Part shown: in pieces, positions 8,469 through 16,583 of the stretch
How positions within the stretch are numbered: the first letter of the stretch is position 1
Layout: every line of letters begins with the position of its first letter
From: Nostoc sp. UHCC 0870
GTDB taxonomy: Bacteria > Cyanobacteriota > Cyanobacteriia > Cyanobacteriales > Nostocaceae
Length of the DNA: 64,000 nt
NCBI RefSeq assembly: GCF_022063185.1
Contig: NZ_CP091913.1
Coordinates: forward strand, 574,501 to 638,500
Direction of reading: 5' to 3'
The notes under the pieces: model-generated
Seen by the model: the letters and a program-made list of their open reading frames with translations, nothing else
Told to the model about the DNA's origin: nothing
Databases searched by the model: none
Program-made: the position numbers and the translations under genes

Positions 8469-9890
8469 ATGAAATCCCAACAAAGAAGCCGGAGACGTGG
8501 TGTCATCTTAACCACCCAAGGATTACAAAAACTCCAAAATGCAAAATCTCAATCAGAACAAAATGAAAATTTCGATAAGCGTTATACCGGCGAAGATTTA
8601 GGCTTTCGCATGGGGTTAGATCCAGATACAGTAGCGAAGGTATTTGCTTGCGAACTAGGAGTAGATAAGCAAACCTTAAAGTATTGTTTCGCTGCATTTA
8701 ACCTGCAACTTGAATCCCAAGACTATCAATTTGCCAACTCTGATAAAAATCTAGAAAAAACTAACACACAAATCCAAAATTCGTCAGATTGGGGAGAAGC
8801 ACCAGATGTCTCCCTGTTTTGCGGACGTAGTGAAGAACTAGCCACCCTAAAGCAATGGATTTTAAATGAATGTCCTACAAATAAAGCATTACCCTGCCGT
8901 TTGATTACTTTATTGGGTATGGGTGGTATCGGCAAAACTTGGTTATCTGTCAAACTCACACAACAGCTTCAGGATCAGTTTGAGTTTGTGATTTGGCGAT
9001 CGCTCTTACCTCGTCCTCCCCTCAAAGATTTATTATCTGACCTCATTACTTTCCTATCCAATGGACAAGACACAAATTTACCCGATAACTTGCACAGTAG
9101 AGTTTCACGATTGATTGATTATTTACAACGCCACCGTTGTCTTTTGGTATTAGATGGGGCGGAGGCTGTATTACAAGATTGTGCAACTTACAAGTCTCCT
9201 TGCAGGAGTTGCTTCTGGTTTCCAAAAACAGGAAATCAAGAGTATCGGGAATTTTTTCAGCGTCTGGGAGAAGTAGCTCATCACAGCTGTGTCATCCTCA
9301 CAAGTTGTAATAAACCCAAGGAAATTACATCTTGGGAAGGTGAAACTTTCCCCGTGAGAGCCTTTCATCTCTATGGCTTACAAATGCCAGATATTCAGGA
9401 ACTTCTCAACGCCAAAGGTAATTTTGAGGGTTCTCCAGAAGATTGGGACAAATTGGTAGAGTGTTATGCAGGCCATCCTCTGGCTTTAAATCTTGTTTCT
9501 AACACTATTCAAAACTTATTTGCTGGTAATATTGGTGAATTTTTGCAGCAACAAACCCCGATTTTTGGAGAATTATCCCACTTGTTAGAACAGCAATGGC
9601 AATGCTTATCAGATACACATAAACAAGTTCTTAAATCCTTGGCATTTCATTGTCAACCAATTTCATTTACCGAATTGCGATCGCAACTTGCATCTTCCAT
9701 CTCACCTCAAACTTTATTAGCAGCACTAGAGTCTTTGCAAGCGCGATCGCTGATTGAAACCAATGGAGCTAGGTTATCGCTACATCCTTTAGTCATGGAA
9801 TATTTGAATTCCCAACTCATCCCAGAACACAATATCCAAATCCAGTCAAGTATCTTGCTTGAACAACAGCAACTACAATTTGTCATTTAA
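8469..9890 (+). CDS. NB-ARC (STAND) ATPase lacking C-terminal repeats
   Basis: The N-terminal about 90 residues match the domain that precedes NB-ARC in many cyanobacterial WD40 proteins (GLQKLQNAKSQ, YTGEDLGFRMGLDPDTVAKV; probably a helix-turn-helix-like fold). Then comes an NB-ARC module with P-loop LLGMGGIGKT, Walker B LLVLDGAE and the GxP-type GHPLALNL motif, ending in a winged-helix-like region. STAND proteins are nucleotide-driven sensors or switches. Homologues usually continue into WD40 or other sensor repeats, whereas this protein stops after the winged helix. ATG at 8469 is preferred over an upstream GTG. Confidence 0.8.
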   Translation: MKSQQRSRRRGVILTTQGLQKLQNAKSQSEQNENFDKRYTGEDLGFRMGLDPDTVAKVFACELGVDKQTLKYCFAAFNLQLESQDYQFANSDKNLEKTNTQIQNSSDWGEAPDVSLFCGRSEELATLKQWILNECPTNKALPCRLITLLGMGGIGKTWLSVKLTQQLQDQFEFVIWRSLLPRPPLKDLLSDLITFLSNGQDTNLPDNLHSRVSRLIDYLQRHRCLLVLDGAEAVLQDCATYKSPCRSCFWFPKTGNQEYREFFQRLGEVAHHSCVILTSCNKPKEITSWEGETFPVRAFHLYGLQMPDIQELLNAKGNFEGSPEDWDKLVECYAGHPLALNLVSNTIQNLFAGNIGEFLQQQTPIFGELSHLLEQQWQCLSDTHKQVLKSLAFHCQPISFTELRSQLASSISPQTLLAALESLQARSLIETNGARLSLHPLVMEYLNSQLIPEHNIQIQSSILLEQQQLQFVI

Positions 9891-9901
9891 ATAGAGGGAA
9901 A

Positions 9902-9953
9902 TATGGGTGTAGGGGTGTAGGGTTGTAGGGGTGTAGGGGTGTAGGGGAAGGAA
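9902..9953. repeat. Octamer tandem array (GGTGTAGG unit)
   Basis: About five copies of GGTGTAGG, one with a T variant, lie just after the NB-ARC gene. The same class of array recurs at 42.6-42.9 kb and 57.2 kb. Confidence 0.65.
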
Positions 9954-9967
9954 TATTAATGACTAAT

Positions 9968-10032
9968 GTAGGGGCGGGTTTAACCAAAATATCTGTTTGA
10001 CAACGTGAATATCTCACAGAACCCGCCCCTAC
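9968..10032. repeat. Inverted-repeat element bounded by GTAGGGGCGGGTT
   Basis: Perfect 13-bp terminal inverted repeats (GTAGGGGCGGGTT/AACCCGCCCCTAC) enclose about 39 bp. A second copy with the same termini but a different interior lies at 51913-51975. It is non-coding and MITE-like. Confidence 0.6.
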
Positions 10033-10061
10033 TGACTAATGACTAATAGACTTAATGACTA

Positions 10062-11081
10062 ATGACTAAGATGAAACGCCGCCAATTTCTGCAAACGTGT
10101 GGTTTAGCTACCTTAGCTAGCCAAATTCCCCAAATCGCCCATGCTCAACTATCTCCCCACACGATCATTAAACCGCCACGCCTGAAAGTCGGTGATACAG
10201 TGGGATTAGTTGCCCCGGCTGGGATATTCGAGCCTAAGTATATTGGAATATTACAGGAACATCTCAAACAATTAGGCTTAAAAACTAAGCAAGGCAAACA
10301 TATCTTAGATCGTTATGGCTATTTAGCTGGGAAAGATAGCGATCGCGCCCAAGATTTAAATGATATGTTTGCTGATAATTCAGTTACAGCTATTATTCCT
10401 ATCCGTGGCGGTTGGGGTTGTAGCCGCATTTTACCTTTACTTAACTACCCCTTGATTCGCTCCCATCCGAAAATTCTCATGGGATACAGCGATATCACTG
10501 CTTTATTGTTAGCAATTAATGCCCGTAGTGGGATTATGACTGTTCATGGGCCAGTCGCCACATCAACCTGGACTCCCTTTATGTTAGATTACCTCAAACC
10601 TATCCTCTTTGATGGCCAAACAGTCACCCTGCAAAATACCAACTCTCCTGAAGGGCAAGTACAAACCATCGCACCAGGAAAAGCTAGGGGTAAACTTGTC
10701 GGTGGTAACTTATCAGTCCTATCAGCAATGGTGGGTTCACCTTATCTACCTTCCTGGTATAAAAGTATTCTATTTGTAGAAGATATTAACGAAGATGTTT
10801 ATCGCGTAGACCGAATGTTAACACAGTTAAAAAATGCTGGCATACTTAACCAAATTTCTGGCTTTATTTTTGGCAACTGTAATAACTGCAACCAGGGAGA
10901 TGAACCCTCACTGACATTAATACAAGTGTTGCAAGACCATATCCTCCCTTTAGGAATCCCCGCTTGGTATGGAGCGATGATTGGTCATATTCGAGATAAA
11001 TTTATCTTGCCCATTGGGCTGTCTGTAGAAATCGATGCCACACTGGGGACAATAAAATTATTAGAGGCGGCGGTTACTTGA
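10062..11081 (+). CDS. LD-carboxypeptidase (peptidase S66), Tat-exported
   Basis: S66 enzymes remove the terminal D-Ala from murein tetrapeptides during peptidoglycan recycling. The 339-residue protein begins with a twin-arginine signal (MKRRQFLQTCGLATL... AHAQ), so it probably acts in the periplasm, unlike cytoplasmic E. coli LdcA. The catalytic triad is visible: Ser143 in MGYSDITALL, Glu240 in LFVEDINED and His309 in MIGHIRDKF. ATG at 10062 or three codons later are both possible. It starts a run of envelope genes (LytM peptidase, ComFB protein, L,D-transpeptidase, SigG-like). Confidence 0.88.
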   Translation: MTKMKRRQFLQTCGLATLASQIPQIAHAQLSPHTIIKPPRLKVGDTVGLVAPAGIFEPKYIGILQEHLKQLGLKTKQGKHILDRYGYLAGKDSDRAQDLNDMFADNSVTAIIPIRGGWGCSRILPLLNYPLIRSHPKILMGYSDITALLLAINARSGIMTVHGPVATSTWTPFMLDYLKPILFDGQTVTLQNTNSPEGQVQTIAPGKARGKLVGGNLSVLSAMVGSPYLPSWYKSILFVEDINEDVYRVDRMLTQLKNAGILNQISGFIFGNCNNCNQGDEPSLTLIQVLQDHILPLGIPAWYGAMIGHIRDKFILPIGLSVEIDATLGTIKLLEAAVT

Positions 11082-11269
11082 AGGATCATTTGTCAAGTTA
11101 ATATAAGCACCGGTTGCAATTCCAGCTATTGCGGTTAGTATAGTTTAGATCCTAGGAAATTACTTAAAATATATTTTTTGATCAAAAAATATTTGCTTCA
11201 GTTAGGAAACACTGGCAATCATCAGTTAGTCTGTTTTTCAGCAGAAGTAAATTATGGTTATTTAGTTCT

Positions 11270-12208
11270 ATGACTATTGCAAATCGGTTTCAAAATTCCC
11301 AACAACACTCACTGAGTGACAGCATCACAGGAAACAAACCAAATAATCATCACGCTATCAACTTACTTATTGGCTTGTGTGCTGCTTTGCCTGTGAGTTT
11401 GGCTTTACCTGTAGCAGCTTTGCAAGTACAGGTGACTCCCGTGAAACCTCGCTTGGGAGATACGATATCTGTGTTGATCACCCCAGATAATCCAGATAGT
11501 GCCACCACCCCAGAAGTCTTAGTAGGAGAAAAAACTTATCCAGCTTATCAAATTGCACCCAATAAATACCGCACCTTTATTCCCACAACTCCCCTAGAAA
11601 AGCCTGGTGCTAGAACTGTCAAAATAGTTGGTGATAACAAGGTAAGAAATTTGGCTGTCTGGGTAAGTAATCGTAAGTTCCCCTTACAGCGTATTACTTT
11701 ACCACCCGGAAAAGCTGGTGTTAGGGCTACCGAATACGAACTAAATCGAGCAGCCGCTTTAAAAGCGTTACAAACACCGCAAAAGTTTTGGAACGGGCCA
11801 TTTCTCGCACCAAATAAAGGGCGACTCAGTACAGTTTATGGTGTACGTCGCTACTATAATGGTAAATTTGCAAATGATTACTACCATCGCGGCCTTGATT
11901 ATGCTGGTGCGGCTGGTTCGCCTGTAACTGCCCCCGCAGCAGGTAAGGTTGCTTTAGTAGGCACGGTGTCTCAAGGATTTCGGGTGCATGGCAACATAGT
12001 TGGGGTTGACCACGGACAAGGAGTGGTCAGTATTTTTATGCACCTCAGCCGCATCAATGTCAAAGAAGGTGATATCGTCAAGGCTGGACAATTAATTGGT
12101 GCAGTTGGTTCTACAGGGGCTTCTACCGGACCCCATTTGCATTGGGGTTTGTATGTTAATGGGCAATCTATTGACCCAACATCTTGGCTAACTCAGACTA
12201 AACAATAG
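11270..12208 (+). CDS. M23 family metallopeptidase (LytM domain)
   Basis: This predicted zinc endopeptidase acts on peptidoglycan cross-bridges. The 312-residue protein has an N-terminal hydrophobic segment (about 30-52, NLLIGLCAALPVSLALPVAA) serving as signal or anchor. A beta-rich domain and the M23 domain follow, with zinc ligands His206 and Asp210 in YYHRGLDYAG and His289/His291 in GPHLHWG. All ligands are present, so it should be active and not a degenerate EnvC-type activator. The envelope-cluster context supports a role in cell-wall remodelling. Confidence 0.9.
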   Translation: MTIANRFQNSQQHSLSDSITGNKPNNHHAINLLIGLCAALPVSLALPVAALQVQVTPVKPRLGDTISVLITPDNPDSATTPEVLVGEKTYPAYQIAPNKYRTFIPTTPLEKPGARTVKIVGDNKVRNLAVWVSNRKFPLQRITLPPGKAGVRATEYELNRAAALKALQTPQKFWNGPFLAPNKGRLSTVYGVRRYYNGKFANDYYHRGLDYAGAAGSPVTAPAAGKVALVGTVSQGFRVHGNIVGVDHGQGVVSIFMHLSRINVKEGDIVKAGQLIGAVGSTGASTGPHLHWGLYVNGQSIDPTSWLTQTKQ

Positions 12209-12323
12209 TAGAAGTGCAACTAATTACTTCTGCTGTTAATTTTGGTATATTTTTTGTCGATAATATAGGCAGAATAAGTTTGTTCAGTACCGTCCTTACC
12301 TTGCTTGGGTGGATTAAATTAAG

Positions 12324-12875
12324 ATGAGCCTTATGAGTATTGAAAAAATTGTAGAACAAGCTCTCCAGGATGGTTATCTCACACCAGCAATGGAAGCAGA
12401 AGTTGGACGCATCTGTGATAACGCTTCGGAACTTTCAATCGAAGAGTATATGGCGTTAGATAAATTGATGGGGGCATTATTAACTGGTGAGGTAGTGGCA
12501 GTACCTCGCAAACAATTTATTAACGTCATGGAAGAATTGGTATTGAGTGAAGCGATCGCCCGCGTGGCAGAAATTGAAGCCACCAGCGAAAGTGCCATAG
12601 ATGTGGGTGATATCGCCGCTTATGCCCTCAACCGTCTCCCACCCTTATACGCCACCACCGAAGAAGGTGCTAACTACCAGCGTCAACGCGCTAAAACTGA
12701 ACTGCAAGAATTAATTTCTCAGCAAGTTCATGAGGCTATCAACCGTAACCTTGACCAACCTAACGATAATCGCACACCAGTTTTAGCTAAAACTACTGGT
12801 AACGAGGTATTGCGCCAAGTTAGTAGCTTACTACAAGTCTATGCACCTAGCTTTGAGCAAAAATCTTCAAAGTAA
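12324..12875 (+). CDS. ComFB-domain protein, probable cyclic-dinucleotide receptor
   Basis: The 183-residue cytoplasmic protein carries the late-competence ComFB fold: QFINVMEELVLSEAIARVAE, then IDVGDIAAYALNRLPPLYATTEEG. Cyanobacterial ComFB proteins have been reported as c-di-GMP/c-di-AMP receptors, including CdgR, which controls cell size in Anabaena. The neighbourhood (peptidoglycan enzymes and a SigG-like factor) fits that role, and I infer orthology without having tested it. Starts at MSLMSIEK or three codons later are both plausible. Confidence 0.8.
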   Translation: MSLMSIEKIVEQALQDGYLTPAMEAEVGRICDNASELSIEEYMALDKLMGALLTGEVVAVPRKQFINVMEELVLSEAIARVAEIEATSESAIDVGDIAAYALNRLPPLYATTEEGANYQRQRAKTELQELISQQVHEAINRNLDQPNDNRTPVLAKTTGNEVLRQVSSLLQVYAPSFEQKSSK

Positions 12876-12951
12876 GTCAATAGTCAACCCCTTCGGGGAA
12901 TTCAAAATTCAAAATTATTAATTCAAAATTAAAGACAATCAGTGGTGGGTA

Positions 12952-13000
12952 CAAGCCCCCACTGATTGTAGACCACTGAATTTTATTCAGTGGGGGCTTG
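12952..13000. repeat. Hairpin element (CAAGCCCCCACTGA arms)
   Basis: A perfect 14-bp inverted repeat CAAGCCCCCACTGA/TCAGTGGGGGCTTG has a 21-nt loop. A second, overlapping inverted repeat uses ACAATCAGTGG/CCACTGATTGT (12934-12969). The arms resemble the AAGCCCC-type hairpins at the ends of the IscB and TnpB elements in this window. A non-autonomous IS200/IS605 derivative (PATE-like) is therefore possible. TTCAAAATT tandem repeats flank it. Confidence 0.5.
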
Positions 13001-13081
13001 AACGAGCGAATTAATTAATTCAAAATTATTATTATTCTTCATTTTGAATTTTGAATTTTGAATTTTGAATTTAAAAAATGG

Positions 13082-13900
13082 TCAATCACGGACTACAACC
13101 TTAGTACCTAGACCTACCTGTTCGTAAAGCAAGCGGACATCAGAGTTACGCATCCTGAGACAACCATGAGAAATGGCTGTCCCTAGAAGATGAACATCTG
13201 GTGTACCGTGGAAGCCAATTTCATTGCGACCATCTGACCAAAACCCAATCCATCGTTCTCCCAAAGGACTATCAGAACCAGACGGGAAAACTTTGCCAGT
13301 GATGGGGTGTCGCCAGATGGGATCGTGTTGCTTATCGTTCACTTCAAACGTACCTGTAGGCGTTTCCCAACCCTTTTTCCCTACAGCAATTGGGTAACTG
13401 GCGATGACTAAATCTCCCTTATAAACATAAGTGCGGCGATCGCTTAAATCAACTACCACTTGCTTATTGATCTTGCCCCGTTGATTAGAAGACTTGTTCT
13501 GAGTGAAAATCTGAGAAAATATAGACCTCGGTTGCTCAGAAGAATTAGTATTTTGTTTGAGTTCTGGGGTTAATAATTGTGATTTTTTGGGTGTGTTAGT
13601 CGTTAAAGCTACATTTTGATTAACAGTATCTGAACTATTATAAGACTCCATAGCCGAGGACTTTGGTTGGGAAGCCCTCTGGTTGGTTTTATCCGGAGGT
13701 GTAGAAGCCCCGAACGCGGTTTTGCCTAAGCCTCCTGTATAAACATCTCCAGGACGGCTGACTGTGGTGGAGGCTGGCTTTTTAAACTGCCCTTGCGTTG
13801 TAGTAATGCGCCAATGGATAGCTACCGATAAGATAGCTGTACCAAAACTGATAAACATTACCATACGCGCTAGAGATTCATTTTTTACCATTGCCATCAC
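13082..13900 (-). CDS. L,D-transpeptidase (YkuD domain)
   Basis: Makes 3-3 cross-links in peptidoglycan or attaches proteins to it. The 272-residue protein has an N-terminal membrane anchor (about 11-29), a long Ser/Thr/Asn-rich spacer (40-145) and a YkuD domain. The domain has VVVDLSDRRTYVY at its start, His231 in IGFHGTPD and the catalytic Cys247 in SHGCLRMRN. It is convergent with the ComFB gene and lies in the envelope cluster. All catalytic residues are intact. Confidence 0.92.
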   Translation of the reverse strand: MMAMVKNESLARMVMFISFGTAILSVAIHWRITTTQGQFKKPASTTVSRPGDVYTGGLGKTAFGASTPPDKTNQRASQPKSSAMESYNSSDTVNQNVALTTNTPKKSQLLTPELKQNTNSSEQPRSIFSQIFTQNKSSNQRGKINKQVVVDLSDRRTYVYKGDLVIASYPIAVGKKGWETPTGTFEVNDKQHDPIWRHPITGKVFPSGSDSPLGERWIGFWSDGRNEIGFHGTPDVHLLGTAISHGCLRMRNSDVRLLYEQVGLGTKVVVRD

Positions 13901-14170
13901 TTCTTGTTTATCCCTGACATACTCAGCTTAAATAGTTGAAGTCCTTGATTATTCAATCATTAAGAATTTGTAAATTCTTATCTGTTAGCTCACGACTCTA
14001 CTGATAACCTTGGGCAAACTAAGGAAATCAGGAAATTCCAACTAACAAACTTGTAAAGAAGCAGTTTGTTGCACTGGTGTTGCCAAAATATAGTGCTAAA
14101 TTTGGAAATTATCTTGATTACTCTCCAAGAGTCGGAATAAATCATTAATGGTGTGGGTGGGAGAAAGACT

Positions 14171-14323
14171 ATGTTTGAAAAACTATTATTAGCAGTCACA
14201 ATTACATTTTCCCTCAATTTCTTTTTTCAAGTCCGCGTACCTCTTTACACGAATTCTGGTACTAGTGACCAACAACCTACAGAAACATCAGCAACAATTT
14301 TAGTAACAAGACCGGAAAAATAG
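14171..14323 (+). CDS. Small membrane-anchored protein, 50 aa
   Basis: ATG is preceded by GGGAGA at a good distance. The product has a hydrophobic N-terminal segment (KLLLAVTITFSLNFFFQV) and a polar tail ending in LVTRPEK. No family is recognised. It could be a real small membrane protein, or chance; ribosome profiling or conservation would decide. Confidence 0.4.
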   Translation: MFEKLLLAVTITFSLNFFFQVRVPLYTNSGTSDQQPTETSATILVTRPEK

Positions 14324-14887
14324 TATTCTTTAAGGTCACATATTCATAAAATGAGTAATACTAAAGTTACACTGAGTCTGCAAATATCAAATCGGTAAAG
14401 TATTTACCCTGAATAATAGTCTAACATCATGGCAAAGACTAAACCTTTGCCATAGTATATCTGTCTCGATCACACTGTTCTTATAATCAAAAATAGATGC
14501 TCATAAGTGAAATTTCTGTCTGCCAGATGACTGAGTTTTTTAAATTTGATTGTCAATTATCCAGTTACCTAATTTGAATAATCGATGTTTGAGCAGATTG
14601 GATAAGTTTTAGTTATATATTTTTGACACATACGATACAGCGTTTGTCAAGATTGGATAGTCAGATGCTCTGATCTGCACAGACATTTGTCAGATTGCGG
14701 TAACTGACAAGATGCACCATAATAGTCCAGGCAATTGCTAACTGGGAAAAATGAGATTTTGCGTAACCAGAAATCCAGCCAAAATTCTATAACTCAGTGT
14801 TCCAGTCTCAAATCCGTCCCTTATTCAGGAACAAGCTACCAATTACCAAGTCTAATAGATAGGGATGATTTACAACCAGTACGATCT
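14324..14887. other. Long leader upstream of the SigG-like gene
   Basis: About 560 bp of AT-rich DNA. A frame in phase with the sigma gene opens at a TTG (14735) and would add 51 low-complexity residues. I prefer the ATG at 14888, so this region is treated as leader. No promoter was fixed with confidence. Confidence 0.35.
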
Positions 14888-15544
14888 ATGAGTCAATCGA
14901 TTACTGTATCCTGGTCAACGGGTGATGCGGGGTATTCAGAAGCATCGGTGCAAGTTGACAAACTCTCTAACCACGATTTAATTTTGCGCTGTCAAGTCGG
15001 ACTGCGCCCAGATCGTGCTGCGTTTGCAGAACTGTTGCGCCGTTATCAAACCCAAGTTGATAGGGTTTTATACCACCTAGCTCCAGATTGGGCAGACAGA
15101 GCTGACTTGGCTCAAGAAGTTTGGATTCGAGTGTATCGGAATATTAGCCGATTGCAAGAACCATCTAAGTTTAGGGGCTGGTTAAGCCGCATTGCGACCA
15201 ATTTGTTTTATGACGAATTGCGGAAGCGGAAACGGGTTATGAGTCCCTTGTCCTTAGATGCTCCCCGTTCAGTAGATGACGGTGAAATGGATTGGGAAAT
15301 TGCGGGAGATACTCCAGGGCCAGAGGAAGAACTGACAACGAGAGAATTTTACGAGCAATTGCGTGAGGCGATCGCGGATTTACCCGAAGTATTCCGTACT
15401 ACAATTGTGCTGAGAGAAATCGAAGGGATGGCATATGAAGAAATTGCCGAAATCACTGGAGTTTCTCTAGGAACGGTGAAGTCGAGAATAGCCAGAGCGA
15501 GAACTCGATTGCAAACTCAATTGCAAAACTATCTTGATGCCTAA
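14888..15544 (+). CDS. sigG: ECF sigma factor, SigG-like
   Basis: A 218-residue group IV sigma factor. Region 2 is DHDL-type (LSNHDLILRCQVGL, DRADLAQEVWIRVYRNI) and region 4 has the helix-turn-helix MAYEEIAEITGVSLGTVKSRIARAR. The acidic linker between them is typical of cyanobacterial SigG. It directs RNA polymerase to envelope- or oxidative-stress promoters. The gene for a membrane anti-sigma factor follows by about 160 bp, and peptidoglycan enzymes lie upstream. An alternative TTG start would lengthen the N-terminus by 51 residues. Confidence 0.88.
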   Translation: MSQSITVSWSTGDAGYSEASVQVDKLSNHDLILRCQVGLRPDRAAFAELLRRYQTQVDRVLYHLAPDWADRADLAQEVWIRVYRNISRLQEPSKFRGWLSRIATNLFYDELRKRKRVMSPLSLDAPRSVDDGEMDWEIAGDTPGPEEELTTREFYEQLREAIADLPEVFRTTIVLREIEGMAYEEIAEITGVSLGTVKSRIARARTRLQTQLQNYLDA

Positions 15545-15702
15545 TTTACAGTATCTTCACTCTGCTCTATGGCAGAATTTAAGCATTGATTAAGAATTGT
15601 GAGGAATGTGGCTCGTGCTTCTGCCATCAGGAGAAAAATTTAATTATCCTCTTAGGTTTGCCCACTCCTTTTACCCGTGGATGAATTGGTAATAATGTTA
15701 GT

Positions 15703-16308
15703 ATGACTACTGATTCTCAGTTTAATGATCGTTGTCGGTGGCAAATTCCAAGAGATTTACCAAATGAGATGGCAAAGCATACCAATGAAGCAACGGGTGC
15801 TATGGATATGGTGAAGCGCGATCGCTTTGAATTATTGAGTGCGTATCTAGATGGTGAGGTGACAGCAGCAGAACGTCGGCAAGTAGAAGATTGGTTAGCC
15901 AATGATGCCTCAGTTCAACGCCTGTACACCCGACTACTGAAGCTAAGGCAAGCCATGCGGACAATGCCAGTGCCAACTGCCCAAACCACCCCAGAAACGG
16001 CAGCCAACCAAGTATTTGAGCGGATTAACCGTCGTTCTAGAATCAAGTGGGCATTTGGTGGTGCGGCGATCGCTGCTTGTATGATTGGTGCATTATCTAG
16101 CTGGCTGCCAAATCGAGAATCTGGCATACTGCAACTAGCACAACAACAAGTACAGCCTATCCAGGCTGCCCCTAAGTCAGAACCATTGCCAATGATCGCC
16201 TTGAACAACCCAGTTATGGAAATTCCCAAGGCGGCAACATCTTCTCCAGAAAAGTTGATCAATCAACCACCATCGGGACTACGAGAAGTTATCCCAAACA
16301 TCAACTAA
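15703..16308 (+). CDS. Membrane anti-sigma factor for the SigG-like factor
   Basis: The 201-residue single-pass membrane protein has an N-terminal cytoplasmic anti-sigma domain (RFELLSAYLDGEVTAAERRQVEDWL), a transmembrane helix (about 118-134, AFGGAAIAACMIGALSSWL) and a proline-rich periplasmic tail. The LSAYLDGEV motif is the hallmark of cyanobacterial partners of ECF factors. No CxxC zinc site is seen. It would hold the sigma factor at the membrane until a signal releases it. Confidence 0.82.
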   Translation: MTTDSQFNDRCRWQIPRDLPNEMAKHTNEATGAMDMVKRDRFELLSAYLDGEVTAAERRQVEDWLANDASVQRLYTRLLKLRQAMRTMPVPTAQTTPETAANQVFERINRRSRIKWAFGGAAIAACMIGALSSWLPNRESGILQLAQQQVQPIQAAPKSEPLPMIALNNPVMEIPKAATSSPEKLINQPPSGLREVIPNIN

Positions 16309-16315
16309 TTTCCAC

Positions 16316-16370
16316 GTTTGTAGTCAGCACTTAAGTGCTGATTTTGAGGACTAAAGTCCCCACTACAAAC
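16316..16370. repeat. Inverted-repeat element with GTTTGTAGT ends
   Basis: The arms GTTTGTAGT/ACTACAAAC enclose the perfect palindrome CAGCACTTAAGTGCTG and a second small stem (GGACTAAAGTCC). It is a common-looking intergenic repeat just downstream of the anti-sigma gene and may act as a transcription end. Confidence 0.5.
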
Positions 16371-16583
16371 ACTTAGTTCCAGCTATCCTGGAGTGTCAAA
16401 CTAACCACTCCACCAACCATTAAGTAGCAGAGTAAATATCCGTGGACTAGTTCTTTTCCTATAGTCATAGCTGGGTAGCCCATCGGCAAAGCAAACAGTT
16501 GCCCCAGGATAGTGCATCTTTGGGTATCTACTACCAACCCAGCACAATATTTTTGATGATTTTTATTTTTTGCTACCGACGAT

